NCBI GenBank assembly: GCA_032871835.1
Contig: CM065303.1
Coordinates: 58,132,597 to 58,196,596, forward strand
Direction of reading: 5' to 3'
DNA from: Dipteronia dyeriana
Taxonomy: Eukaryota; Streptophyta; Magnoliopsida; Sapindales; Sapindaceae
Length of the DNA: 64,000 nucleotides
Shown: positions 23,751 to 34,730 of the stretch, one piece after another
Layout of the letters: each line of letters starts with the position of its first letter
Position numbering within the stretch: position 1 is the stretch's first letter
The notes under the pieces: model-generated
Told to the model about the DNA's origin: nothing
The model's input: only the letters and a program-made list of their open reading frames with translations
The model's database searches: none
Position numbers and translations under genes: made by a program

Positions 23751-26700
23751 ATGGATTCTGTTTCACGACAACGCCTTTTAGTTATAGCTTTCGAAGCGCT
23801 TGAGTGTGGAGATTTTCAATTAGTCTTTTATGTTCATAGATTATTGGGGGAAATCCCTCCTGATGAGCCTCTTTTTTTGGGCGTTGAAGTTTCCAGTCTT
23901 TACCCTGACGTTCGTTTAAGTTCTAGTTCTTAATCTTCTTCTAGTTCTGAATCTATCGTTTCTGATCATAGGGTTCCTCTTCGATCCAGGATGGAAAAAC
24001 ATCAGAGTAAACGCGAGGTCCACAAACATGGCTCGGGCAACGTTCAAATCCGGGAACAAACCGTTGGTGAGAGGGATGTAGACATGACCACGGTTCAGTT
24101 CGAACCGTGGAACCGAACCGTAATCGAGTGAAATGAACCGTAACCAGAACTGAAACCGTAGAACCGGTTTCAGAACCGTAGAACCGGTTTCAGAACCGTA
24201 ATCGGAATCGTGGGGGTAAAGTTTCGGTTTCGGTTCATCTCGTAAAAAAGCCGCCCAGGAACCGGCGGTTCGGTTCAGGTTCTGGAACCACCGGTTCCAT
24301 TTTTTTAAAATTTTCTTAAGCAAAAATGTAAAAAAACAAAAAAAAAACATGAATCACTGGAACCAAAACCGAAACCGGAACCGGAACAGGAACTGCCTAT
24401 CTACGATTCCGGTTTCAGTTATGGATCCGTCCGGAACCGAAATTGGAACCGACGGAACCGTGGCCATGTCTAGAGGGATGTTGAAGCGGAGTTTAAAGCA
24501 TCATGTATCCTCTTTTCTCTTGATTGCTCTAGTGGATTTGATATCCAGCCGAATGTGGTCGGGGAAGTTGAGATCGTGAAGTATCGTGCTCGATTTGACC
24601 AAGACGACTCGGTTACAATGTCTCCTGCTAGTGATAGAGTCTCATGGAACCCTTCTCTGGGTGGGTTCATGCTCTCCTGTGGTAAAACTCTTCCTTTCCA
24701 ACCGTCTTTGCTTGGTTTCTGGCCGAAGCAGGGATCGCACCAGCCCAACTTGCCCCGAATTGCTACAAGATTTTAATGTGCATGTGGCATATGTTGAGCC
24801 AGATGAACCTGTCGCCACATTCTCTGAGTGAAATCAAACACTTTTATACACTAAGGCAATCTGGTCGGACGGGAACTTATTTTCTTATGTCTACTTCGCT
24901 AGATTGCTGGGTCCCTGAAGGGACAAAAGTGAACCGGGGAGTTGAAACCTCTTCTGATGCAAAAAAGAGAGGCTTCGTGTGGGGATTTCCTACGTCGAAC
25001 AAGCATTGGAAGAACAACTGGTTCTTCACCGGAGGGAACTTGGGACTTGAGGTTACTCTCTTAACGGGGAGAATCAGGTGGTGCTAAAGGTTCCCCATTT
25101 TTTCTGTTCTATTGACTCATGGAATAAGAAGAAACTCATCTTTACTGACGCTGAGCTGGCCAGACTTGCTCGGGCGGCAGTGCGTACTCTGGAAAAGATG
25201 AGTAAATCCTGTCTTTTTAGTGAAAAGAAGATGATAGAACTTGGCTTCTTTAGTCAGATTTCAGATTATCGCAGACGATGTAAGTATAGTTCTTTCTTGC
25301 TTCTATTTCACCTCTACATTACTATTTCTGACTTGGTTATTTCTTTATCTTGTGTTTAGTGTATAACTCAGAAATCGTCTGTGACGTTCAAGCTCTTCAG
25401 GTGAAATCAATCATTCAGGCGAGCCAAAAAGAAGCTTCTCACCAGAGAGAAGAATGGGTTGTTTGTCCTGACGTCGAGTCCGATGAAGACTTTGAAGAAA
25501 CTGATAAGCAAATGTCAGAGCAAGTCCTTGAGGAGGTCGTTCAACCAACTGTGTGGGAGTCAAGCGGTCTGAGTGGCCCGGTTGAAACTGCCAATGCCCA
25601 AAGGTTATCTGAGGATGAAGACGGGTAAGAAGATTGTCTTGGAAAATTGCCTGATGAGCCGAAGTTCTCGATTGATGAGGTTCCTACTGACCAGTTTGTT
25701 ATCGGGGATGGAGATAGATCTTGAAAACCTTCAGACGAATAAGTAAATCCTGATCCTGGTTTCTTCAAATCTTTTCTTGCTGTAGATGATCAGGATGATC
25801 CCACGACTGATCTCAGCTTCCATCGTACTCGGACTGAGAAAAGGAAGATGGATGACTCTCTCACTCGTCCTCATAAAGTCCCTCAGATGGTATCGTTTAT
25901 CGAATCAAGTGATGATGATACCGAGGTTGGAGTTTCGCCAAGCGTTCAAGTTGAAGCGTCTGTGGGAAAAGCGAAAACTTTAAACCTTAACAGGGATTCT
26001 TTTCCTTCTGAGGCTGAAGACGATGGGGAGGAAGCCTCGAGTGACCCTTCTTATTCCACTCCACAGGAAATGCTAAGGGCAATGTTTTGTAGTCGGGTCT
26101 TCATTGGGGATGACCATTAAAGTCGTTTCAAGGATGGTTCCCAGACCACTCGTCTTGAAAATATTTTCAACAGTGCCTCTTATGTAAGTCTCCTATCTCA
26201 ACTGTTTATCTTAATGTCTGTCATATTTTTAACTCAACCTTTCTTACAGGTGATGACTGAGTTTGCTGAATTAGTTCAGACGCAACAACATCAAGTCGAT
26301 CGGATAAGGCGTCTTGAAGTTCTACTGAAGAAGAATAGGGATAGCCGTGCTCGGGTTGAAGCGGCTTATCAAATGGAGGTGAGCTCTGCCCAGGTGTTTG
26401 CCGACCACTGTTTGGCTAAGCAAGTGGAGGCTGAGGAGAAAGCTTCTGTGGCAGAAGAGAAGGCAGTGTCCCTCCAAAATTTATTGTTGCTACCCAAGAG
26501 TCAATGCTCAAGGTTGAATAAAAGGCTGAACAAGCCAGGTCATCTTACCAGCAGAAAATCAAAGATTTGGAGCGCCAAGCCTAGACGGTCTAATCTCTTT
26601 CAAAAGAGGCTAGGCTAGAACTTGAGGTCCAAGGGGTTGACCGCTTCAAAAGGTCTTCGACTTATAATGCCTTGCTTCTTCAGGAATTTCAGCGGGGCTG

Positions 26701-27109
26701 GTCTCGGCTGGTGAATTTTTCAAGGTCAAAAATAGGGCAACCGATAAAGCTCGAACCAACTGGGAGTTGTCAATTAAGAATCACGTGGACCGGTCCTTGG
26801 AATCTCTTCGATCTCAAATGAAGGAATGGCAAGCTTACTGTCGTAGTCGAGGCAAAGAGCCTCATCCTATGCATTTAGAGGTCTCATCGGAGCATTCTCT
26901 CTCGACCTTCTATGTCAGTCAGGAGTCTGGTGTTGATGGTTCGTCACCTGATGTTGGCCCAACCCCTGAAGCAGACTATAGCGAGTGGATGGATGGATGA
27001 CTTGGTTGACACAATCACCTGGCCTTCGAATGAAAGCCTCCTTCATGAGTATGAGATGGTGCATGACCTGAGTATTGGCAAGGGTTCCAAACCGTCGCCT
27101 CAGCCTTAG
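23751..27109 (+). pseudogene. Antisense extra ORF of the Tat element (putative gypsy-type transposon domain, coiled coil)
   Basis: A broken plus-strand gene, opposite to the element's sense. It starts MDSVSRQRLLVIAFEALE, passes through a region like the plant putative gypsy-type transposon domain (SNKHWKNNWFF, then DAELARLARAAVRTLEKM), and ends in an acidic stretch and a coiled-coil-like segment (QVDRIRRLEVLLKK, then AEEKASVAEEKAV). Two introns fit GT-AG and restore frame: 25280-25359 (GTAAGTATAG to GTGTTTAG) and 26184-26249 (GTAAGTCTCC to TTCTTACAG). Stops occur (for example after VRLSSSS), and the hAT element at 24079-24472 interrupts it. Its function is unknown. Antisense extra ORFs are documented in Tat elements. 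Confidence 0.7.
24079..24472. mobile_element. Non-autonomous hAT element inside the antisense ORF
   Basis: 394 bases with inverted termini TAGACATGACCACGGTTC and TAGACATGGCCACGGTTC. An exact 8-base duplication GAGGGATG flanks it (24071-24078 and 24473-24480). The interior is full of CGGTTC/GAACCG subterminal motifs, as in hAT elements. The host frame reads through from GERDV to EAEFKAS when the insert and one duplication copy are ignored. Confidence 0.9.
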
Positions 27110-28289
27110 ACATTTTTGTAAAATTTTGTCTTGTAAAAAATTTGATCAATGAAGTTTCTTATTTTTGCTGACTGGTTTATTCGGAACGCCAAGTACTTTT
27201 TATTCAAACTGGCTCTCTGTTGTCCGATTAATTTCGCCGGATTATCTTTTTTAATTGGATAATAGTCTGATTCTTTAAATGTCAAGTATCTTATTAAACT
27301 GGCTAATTCTGTTGCCGGAGTAACTTCATCGAGTATTTTATTTAACTTGGTTTCGCTTACTCGGAACAATTTTATAATGCCAAGTATTTTATTAAACTTG
27401 CTAATTCTGTTACCCGAGTAACTTCAATGAGTATCTTATTTAACTTGGTTTCGCTTACTCGGAACAATTTTCTAATGCCAAGTATCTTATTAAACTGGCT
27501 AATTTTGTTGCCCGAGTAACTTCACAGAGTATCTTATTTAACTTGGTTTCGCTTACTCGGAACAATTTTCTAATGCCAAGTATCTTATTAAACTGGCTAA
27601 TTCTGTTGCCCGAGTAACTTCACCGAGTATCTTATTTAACTTGGTTTTGCTTACTCGGAACAATTTTCTAATGTCAAATATCTTATTAAACTGGCTAATG
27701 CAATTTCTTCTTGCAAAGTATCTTATTAAACTGGCTAATATTATTAACCGAACTATCTTGAAACAAGCAAGTAGATTTATACTCGTATTTCATACTCGGT
27801 TGCTACCCAAACATTACATCAAGGCTCACCATGATCATATGTTCGAGTCCTTACACAAGTCACTGATGACGTCTTCTTAGTTTTGTCTATGCAAGGGTTT
27901 GCCGAATCGTTAAGCTTTTGAATTGCTTAACACAACTGTGCATCTCACCGGGATTTTTCTCGGTGGCGCCCCCTATCCGTTTTCTGGAATCTGATGCATC
28001 AGGTTTGCCTTTTGGCTAAGGTCGACTGACCTTGCTCGACTGGTGTGCTCCTTCGAGCTTCTCCGCCCATTCGAGAATTTCACCAAATTAATGGTCCCGA
28101 GCATTCTATTTGCATACTCTTATTATCATGCTCGTCTTTCATATGTTCTTATTATCATATGCTTTAGATTTCTGAAATCCCGAGTTGGGTTTTTATTTAT
28201 AACTGCAAAATTAACACTGATTAAATTTCAAAACTAATAACTATCCCGACTAGAATTGTCCTAACTAAAAAGGAAACAAAATTTCAAGG
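27110..28289 (-). other. 3' untranslated region of the Tat element with tandem repeats
   Basis: Non-coding spacer between the integrase remains and the end of the antisense ORF. Degenerate monomers begin at about 27170, the regular array is 27297-27750, and 27750-28289 holds no recognisable gene. Confidence 0.6.
27297..27750. repeat. 98-base tandem repeat array
   Basis: The landmark AACTGGCTAATTCTG recurs at 27297, 27395, 27493, 27591 and 27689, exactly 98 bases apart, giving four full units and a degenerate fifth. Units contain CCGAGTAACTTC and GCTTACTCGGAAC. Units two to four are nearly identical. Confidence 0.92.
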
Positions 28290-29300
28290 ATAAAAAATAT
28301 TCAAATATTGGGCATTGCATGGTCGGGGTAAGACCCTTCCATCTGGTCGTGCAATCCAATATGCTCCATGACCAGCTACTCCTTCAATCTTGTACGGGCC
28401 TTCCCATTTGTCAGCCAAGGAGCCTGCAGCTTTGTTTTTTGTGTTCAGTGACACTTTTCTGAGTACCAGTTCTCCTAGTTAGAATTTCCTGATCTGAACA
28501 TGAGAGTTGTAGTGGCGAGCCACTCTTTACTGATATGCCATATTTCGTATTCGAGATTCTCCTTTTTCTCTTCTAGCTCATCTAGACTTTGTAACAGCAT
28601 ATCAACATTATGGTTTTCATCGTACAGCCTGACCCTAGGTGATGCGTATGATGTTTCTATGGGGATAACAACTTATGTTTCAAACGCTAAAATGAATGGA
28701 GTCTCTCATGTAGAAGTTCTTGTTGTCGTCCGATATGCCTATAATTCCTCATGAATTTTTTCAACCCAATTTCCTTTCTTGGCATCTAGCTTTGCTTTGA
28801 GTGTGTGATTGATGATTTTGTTTACTGCTTCAGCTTGCCCATTCGTTTGAGGGTAGGCATGTGTGGCGTAGTAATTGGCAATTTGGTACTCTTTACACAA
28901 CTGTCTGAATTTTAGATTATCGAACTGGGTGTCGTTGTCTGTGATGATAGTGCTTGGGACTCCAAATCTATATAGTATATTTTTCTTTACAAAGTTCGTG
29001 GTATTTGCTTTTGTGATATGTACCAATGCTTCGGCTTCTATCCAATTTGTGAAATAATCGACGGTTACTATCGCATGCTTTGCTCCACCCCATGTCCCTG
29101 CTAGCATTAGGCCAATTAAGTCTAGGCCTCACATGGCAAATGACCATGGGAACGTAAGGCTTCTGAGTTGTTCAGGGGGCTGTCGGATATCGTTAGCGAT
29201 CCTTTGGCATGCATTGCAGCTTTTCGAACATCGTTGTGCATCCGAATAAAGAGAGCCAATAATAACCTCGTGAACTTCCACATATATGAGCATTATCTGG
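28290..29300 (-). pseudogene. Integrase remnant of the Tat element
   Basis: The minus strand gives a zinc-binding tail (KSCNACQRIAND), then ANTTNFVKKNI..., the second catalytic Asp in ITDNDTQFDN, and the Glu in NGQAEAVNK. Near 28310-28420 are fragments like the integrase C-terminal module (KWEGPY, then PRPCNAQYLK type). The first catalytic Asp lies in IVTVDYFTNW. An in-frame stop (TGA in place of a Trp-like codon) precedes GLDLIGLM, and several frameshifts follow. Confidence 0.82.
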
Positions 29301-29348
29301 AGATTTTTGGATATCCCCAGAACTGTTTCTGCTTCCGTTTCCAGCCAT
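29270..29348 (-). pseudogene. Gag start fused to integrase by deletion
   Basis: An ATG at 29348, 43 bases past the primer-binding site, opens MAGNGSRNSSGDIQKS, a plausible gag beginning. Within about 25 codons it meets integrase zinc-domain sequence (GYYWLSLF). The deletion junction therefore lies near 29270. Confidence 0.6.
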
Positions 29349-29365
29349 TACTTAATCAGATCAGA

Positions 29366-29391
29366 GGTTCGAGCCCCTCCTTCTAGCGCCA
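29366..29391 (-). other. Primer-binding site of the Tat element
   Basis: On the minus strand, two bases after the LTR, it reads TGGCGCTAGAAGGAGGGG and continues CTCGAACC. The complement ends in GCGCCA and contains GGTTCGAGCCCC, matching the T-arm and CCA end of a tRNA; tRNA-Lys is the closest I can recall. Confidence 0.65.
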
Positions 29392-29393
29392 AT

Positions 29394-30198
29394 TGTTGAC
29401 GTCGATTTCTCGATGGGTGAGAAAGTCAACAAGATTGGATTTAGTTGTGACCTATCAAAGAGAAAGAGAAAGATAATGCAATTTAAAGCTAGTTAGACAC
29501 GAGTTTACGTGGTAAAAATCCGGTGATCGGAGAAACGTCCATGAGTGGTTGAACAATCAACCGAGCCAAAATCCACTTATCGAAATAAAGAATTACACCA
29601 CCCGATCTCTTTTTTCCTCTCTACTAGTGATTCTATCTATTTTTTTGTTCTCTCCCTCTATGACGAGATTATGGGGCTATTTATATATGCATAGAACCCT
29701 AATCCTTGTTGTACAAGTAATAAAAGAATTCGTATGTAATTATAATCGGTTGCTTGTTGGAGTAGTTTTTATCTTCTTTCCTATTTCAGAGATTGTATGG
29801 AGATCGAATGGGACTCTAGTGATATAGTCCGTTTAGGACTTATTTCCTTATAAATGTGCAGTTTTCTTGAAGAAATAAAGTTGTTGTCTGATCTAGAACC
29901 TGTTTCCTGTTTGGTACTTTATTCTTCTAGGAATTCTTCTCGACATGGATATCTTTGCGTATTTTAATATGACTCTTGGTTTACATGCGAGTTATGTACT
30001 GGACTTCTTTATTCGAGTTTCTCGTTTCTGTCTCGAGTAGAGCATGACGTCACATGGTCCCGAGTAGGTCTTGTCAAATGCTTGTATTTTCACTTACTCG
30101 GGTTAATATTCCTTAGTGATGTCTTGAAGAATATTTTCTGGATGTCTATTTGGATATCCATCTGGTAATTTTAAGGGGTTGTCCTCCTTGTTAATGAC
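29394..30198 (-). repeat. 5' LTR of the Tat-type element (outer end truncated)
   Basis: It aligns with 22406-23222 from TGTTGACGTCG onward. Homology stops at TTAATGAC (30198), where the other copies continue with GTGTACATT. Confidence 0.85.
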
Positions 30199-30349
30199 AT
30201 AATATCAAATTTGATACATTTTTTTTTTGTAAAAAAAAAAATAAAAATTAAAAATTGGGACATACCCATAATTTGAATGATTTAAGTGTGATGGGTTGAG
30301 TGCAAAGAAGTAAATATGCTGAAAAGAAAAAAATTAGGGTTCAAATTAT

Positions 30350-31020
30350 GGAATGGCCCCTAAAAACATAAGAGATTTGTTTTTAACTGTGTATAAGAAT
30401 TTAACGAATTATATTCACTTTGTACAATTACCAAAATATCCCCATATAAAAACACTTTCCAAACTTTCTCTCATAATTCCTCCCTCCTATTTTCCCTCTC
30501 CTTTCTTCCCTCTCATCTATCTCTCATCTCACACTAGTGGTGCCTTCGCTAGAGACGATGCTATCAGGACTAACACTGCTCTGCCTGCCCAACCGCAGTA
30601 TCGCCTAGGCATCGCACACCCAAGTGAAGTCAACTGGACAGTTCACGCCTAAGTGTGACAACAGCGCCAACGATGATGTCAATTTGGAGAATAAGGAAAA
30701 AAAAACCTATGCATTAAACTACTGAAACACCCTTCTATAGGGGATGTTTAGGTAATTGGCATGTAAAAAAAAACAAGGTTTTTATAGGCTTGTTTCACAG
30801 TTTTTTCATTTAAGATTTTACGTTTTTTTCAAGGTTTCACATTTTTTTTCCTAAAGTTCCACGTTTTCCACAAAATACATAAAATAAAAACTGAGCTATA
30901 GGGATATTTCGTAATTTTTGTTATGGACTGAAAATAAATATTGAAATGTGGTTATAAATGGTTAAATTTTCATATATGGTCAAAAACAAATTTCACATAA
31001 TAAATATGGTACTTTTGACA
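30350..31020. mobile_element. Inverted-repeat element (Mutator-like?) carrying unrelated GC-richer DNA
   Basis: The left arm at about 30360-30450 and right arm at about 30895-31019 are imperfect inverted copies. GATTTGTTTTTAACTGTG on the left answers AATTTGTTTTTGACCATA on the complement of the right, and both continue to a shared AAATATCCC box. Between them lies a GC-richer block (30470-30670) beginning with a pyrimidine leader. I do not recognise that block. Exact ends and target duplications could not be fixed. Confidence 0.5.
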
Positions 31021-31839
31021 ATTCTCACTCACAGAAATATCTCTTAATAAAGATAACATTATGATAATAATAGTAGATATATATATCGTGATTTTTATAT
31101 CGATACTTTCAATATATAAAAATATCAAAAATAATATCGATATTTACTCCCTTTAAACATAGGTGTCGTGGAAATTATTGTTTTTTTTTAAACACCAAAT
31201 GCATGTTTGATGACTATTTTATCAGATTATTTAATTATTATTTAAAAAAAAAAAAAAAAAGCTTTATAAATATATATAAAAACGGAACAACAAATTACAA
31301 ACTCCCCTAGCAATCCGCCAATACCCTTCTTTTGATACAATAAGGGTACTCTCCTAGCCAATACAAATCCTCGTCCGAAGACTAGACATTCTTAGCTGAA
31401 AAATGGGCTAATTGGTTTGCCTTTCTACGGAGTAGAGACATAATACACCAACTTACAAGCTACAACTCATATTAGTAACTAAAGTCTTTTTTTTTTTCCA
31501 AAATACATCACTTTAATCCATTTGATCAAATTACTGACAATCAACTATAACTAAATGTACAAAAGGTCAATTTTATCCTTAATTTTTTATTACATTTTAA
31601 TTTGCAAAAAAAAAACAAAATCAAGTAATTTTGATATTTTAACATTAAATAAAAATCAAATTAAGAAAAAAAATATCTTCTTAAAAAACATGATTTTTTT
31701 TATTATGGGTAAAACATTAATTTAAATATTAAAAATCAAGATTAAAAACAATTAAAAAACAGAAGAAAAAAATTATGAGATCCAATGGATCTGCAAAGAT
31801 TGAGATTTGGAATTTTTTTTTTCCAATGGATCTGATGGA

Positions 31840-32160
31840 TCTCCAATTGCGGTGCTCTCTCTCACAAGTTTGCAAACATAAAATGTCCTAACAGCATCAT
31901 CATCATCACCACAGCACCACCTCTTCTTCCTTCGCATCTTGCTTCTTCCCCAAGGCAGTCGCCGTCGCTGCCGCCAACAAACACCCATTTGCAATATCAC
32001 CACCACCTCCTCCATTGTCACCGCCGCCGTCATAGACGGTATCAGGAAAGCCAAATTTGACTACTTCTCTTTACCAAACCCATCTGGGTCTATTTTCTCT
32101 GACATAGTCTCGGTCCTTCATTGGTCACTCTCTTCACTTGAATCTCCCCCAATTTGATTT
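31840..32160 (+). other. Possible captured gene fragment
   Basis: On the plus strand a His/Ser/Ala-rich run is followed by an Ala-Val-rich segment (FPKAVAVAAANKHPF) and Pro runs. The composition resembles an organelle-targeting N-terminus. Another frame stays open at 31939-32157. No family could be named. It lies between long inverted repeats, as captured host sequence often does. Confidence 0.3.
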
Positions 32161-32334
32161 CTCATCTCCATCTCCATCTTTTTCATTTTCTCCTCTCTTT
32201 TCATCTTCTACTAAGTTAGTGGAACATTAGTGGGTTCCGTAAATAAGTTAGTTTCAGGTTATGGATGTTGTGCAGCACAACGTGCTCTAATCAGTTTCCC
32301 TTTTATTTGGAATTGTTGTTTGCTTGTAACATGT

Positions 32335-32339
<5 letters not shown>

Positions 32340-32405
<66 letters not shown>
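32340..32405. repeat. TA dinucleotide microsatellite
   Basis: About 66 bases of (TA)n between the cargo and the solo LTR. Confidence 0.93.
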
Positions 32406-32408
<3 letters not shown>

Positions 32409-32532
32409 TCTGGAGTCATTGAAATAAGGGTATCAATTAAAAAGACAAATTATCTCCTCTGCTTCATTCTTTTCTACTCTGCTCCTCTCTTCTTCAAAAA
32501 TTAACTTATCAAGCATCTTTAATTCAGATCTT

Positions 32533-33579
32533 TGTTAGGTTTTGACTCGTATTCTTAAGTGAACCCAATGTTAACCAAACAATACTCAATTGATGTGGAG
32601 CTTCCTGGAGATGTGGGATAACATTTGAAAGTTGAAAATGGTGTTTGAGGGAAGTTTGAAGACAAAGAAGAACTGAAGAAACGAAGTTTGGTGGGTTCCG
32701 GGTGTAGACAGGCTCCTAGACCGCGGCAAGGAGATCGGTCTTGTCCAGGCGATCAAGCGTGGCGTGGACCGTGGCGGAGGTAATGGCATGGACCGCGGCA
32801 CAGAGAACGGTAGTTGACAGTGGCTTTTCGCGGTATAGGAAGCGGGGTGCACACCGCGACCTAGACCGCGAGAACAAAGTATTTTACCCAAAGAGGAATG
32901 CGCATGGAAATAGGAAAGTATTTTCTTCTGAAAGTTCTTGTGCTAATCAGAAAAAGAAAGAGGTTGTCTTCATGAAGAATAGGAAAGTCCTGTAACAAGA
33001 AGACTTGTCATAAATAGGAAATAATATTTATGTGGAACAAGTAATTCTTGTACGTTTAGGAGTATGATTTCCTCTTATATTAAATTTCATGTTACTAGTA
33101 TAAATAGACCTTGTATCTAGGTTATTTTGTGAGTGAAGAAAAAAGAACAACATGTAACATCAGAGAGTAGTGGAGAGATCCGGGTGAGAGACCCGCGGGA
33201 ATATTCGGGAAGGGATCTAAGGGAATATCAGTTGGTCAAGTAAGAGATTTGTGGGTGATATTCATGGGAGACCTAGGGGATATTGTGGGGTTCTTGGTAA
33301 GGATCTTGGGAGCGTGGTTTGGGGTTTGGGGTTTGGGTGTGAGAGAGGATCCTGGAATATATGGTTGTAACAATTTATCATATTGTGGAGTTTTCTTTGT
33401 CGTCCTGACGGCCCGTGGTTTTTTACCCGATTTGGGTTTTCCACGTATATCTTGTGTTGTGATTGGTTTATTTTCTCTCATCTATTTTTCTGCTATTGAC
33501 GTTATTAATTGCTATGAGTTATAGGCATATATTAGGCACGAAAATTCCGCGTTCATTGGTTCCGAAAAATTCTCCAACA
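32533..33579 (+). repeat. Solo LTR (family with GC-rich core)
   Basis: 1047 bases, TGTTAGGTTTTGACTCG to TTCTCCAACA, flanked by an exact 5-base duplication ATCTT (32528-32532 and 33580-33584). No internal domain is attached. The interior includes a CCGCGG-rich block (32700-32880) and a ribose-like run of GGTTTGGGGTTTGG. The same family occurs at 39131 with its primer-binding site, and rearranged at 41836-42404. Confidence 0.9.
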
Positions 33580-34079
33580 ATCTTTTAAGACTTATCAAAA
33601 GCCAAATTCGGATCCGGCCCAGAACCCCAATCTTTGTTCTACATAGCTATTGTTTTGGAAGGAGATATGACTCTTCTTGTTGGTGATTCTCAATCTTTGC
33701 GTAACCAACGATGAATTTCCATATCTCCATCTTTAGAATTTTTGGAGGTCCATTGGATCTCATTAAAATATATATATATTCTTTTTTTTGTTTTTTTAAT
33801 AGTTTTTAATCTTAATTTTTAATGTTTAAATTAATATTCTATTTTTTTCTTAATTTGATTTTTATTTAATATTAAAATATGAAATGTATTTGAAGTTGTT
33901 TTTGGAAAATTAAAATGTAATAATAAAAAAAACTTTTAGGGGCAAAATTGACATTTTATATATTTCGTTATAGTTACATGCTGGAAATTTGGTTAAATTT
34001 TGAAAAAAAAAAAATATTAGATTTAGTATAACAAAGACGTTTAAATAGGTGAAATTCAAATAAAATAGTGACTCGAGTG

Positions 34080-34730
34080 AAATTACCCCAAATAGAATAG
34101 AATAGAATAGATTTCATAGCATATAGAAATAACTGTAATTTACAAAAGCTACTATCTTAATCAATATTTAATAGCGTTTTACGATTGCAATGGAAAGACA
34201 TTTATATCATTTGTAAAAAGCTACAGTACGATTTAAAATAGGTTTCAAGATTGTAATAAAAAGACATTTATAGCATTTATAAAAATCTACGGTACGATTT
34301 ACGGGAGCATTTCAAGATTATAATAGAAAGATATTCATAGTATTTGTAAATCGCTGCAATACGATTTTCGATAGCATTTCAAAATTACAATGGAAATATA
34401 TTTATAGCATTTATAAAATTTTACGATAGCTTTTCAAAGCACCGGACAATAGTATTTATAAAATACAATAATTGGATAGTTGCTTTTAATAGCTTTGGCT
34501 AAGATAGCATTATTGGAAAAAAAAAATGCTATCTAGTCCTCTGAGAGTGTGAGTTCATGTACAATAGTTTGAGGTCTTCCCAGGCCTATGAGGCCCATAT
34601 GCACACCTTTCTGGTGCTTTCAAATTGCATATATAAGACTTAGGGTGTCTGACCTAGTCATGTCTTATTCCAGGTTGAGATTTTTACTAGGTGTGCTCCA
34701 TGAAGCCCGAGTACTGATTTTGTAGTAGTG
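34080..34730. mobile_element. Possible CACTA-type transposon remnant with 67-base tandem repeats
   Basis: Units starting GATT(G/A)(C/T)AAT at 34183, 34249, 34316 and 34383 recur every 66-67 bases and contain ATAGCATTT. The complement of the right end (34730 leftwards) reads CACTACTACAAAATCAG, like a CACTA terminus. The opposite terminus was not found. Confidence 0.35.

Larger units (their letters stand above)
22406..30198 (-). mobile_element. Internally deleted Tat-type Ty3/gypsy element with antisense gene
   Basis: LTR copies lie at 22406-23222 and 29394-30198. Sense is minus: a TGGCGC primer-binding site follows the LTR at 29394, a short gag start and integrase remains come next, then a 3' region with a 98-base tandem array, an antisense ORF on the plus strand, and a purine tract (AAAGGGGTAT) before the LTR at 22406. 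This order, with integrase before a 3' antisense ORF and a TGGCGC site, fits the Tat lineage. Protease, RT, RNase H and most of gag are missing. The outer end at 30198 lacks about 25 bases of LTR, so no target duplication can be read. Confidence 0.8.
31470..34020. mobile_element. Long inverted-repeat element (Mutator-like?) with cargo and a nested solo LTR
   Basis: Arms of about 290 bases at 31480-31790 and 33745-34015 are inverted copies. Matching landmarks include GAGATCCAATGGA, ATTAAATAAAAATCAAATTAAG, and ACTATAACTAAAT against ACTATAACGAAAT. Between them are a GC-rich exon-like block (31840-32160), a 66-base TA run, and a complete solo LTR inserted later. Long arms plus cargo resemble Mutator-like elements, but no 9-base duplication was found. 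Confidence 0.5.

Noticed and set aside
29365..29391. tRNA gene fragment
   Set aside because: Only the 3' tRNA-like half is present, directly beside an LTR; it is a primer-binding site.
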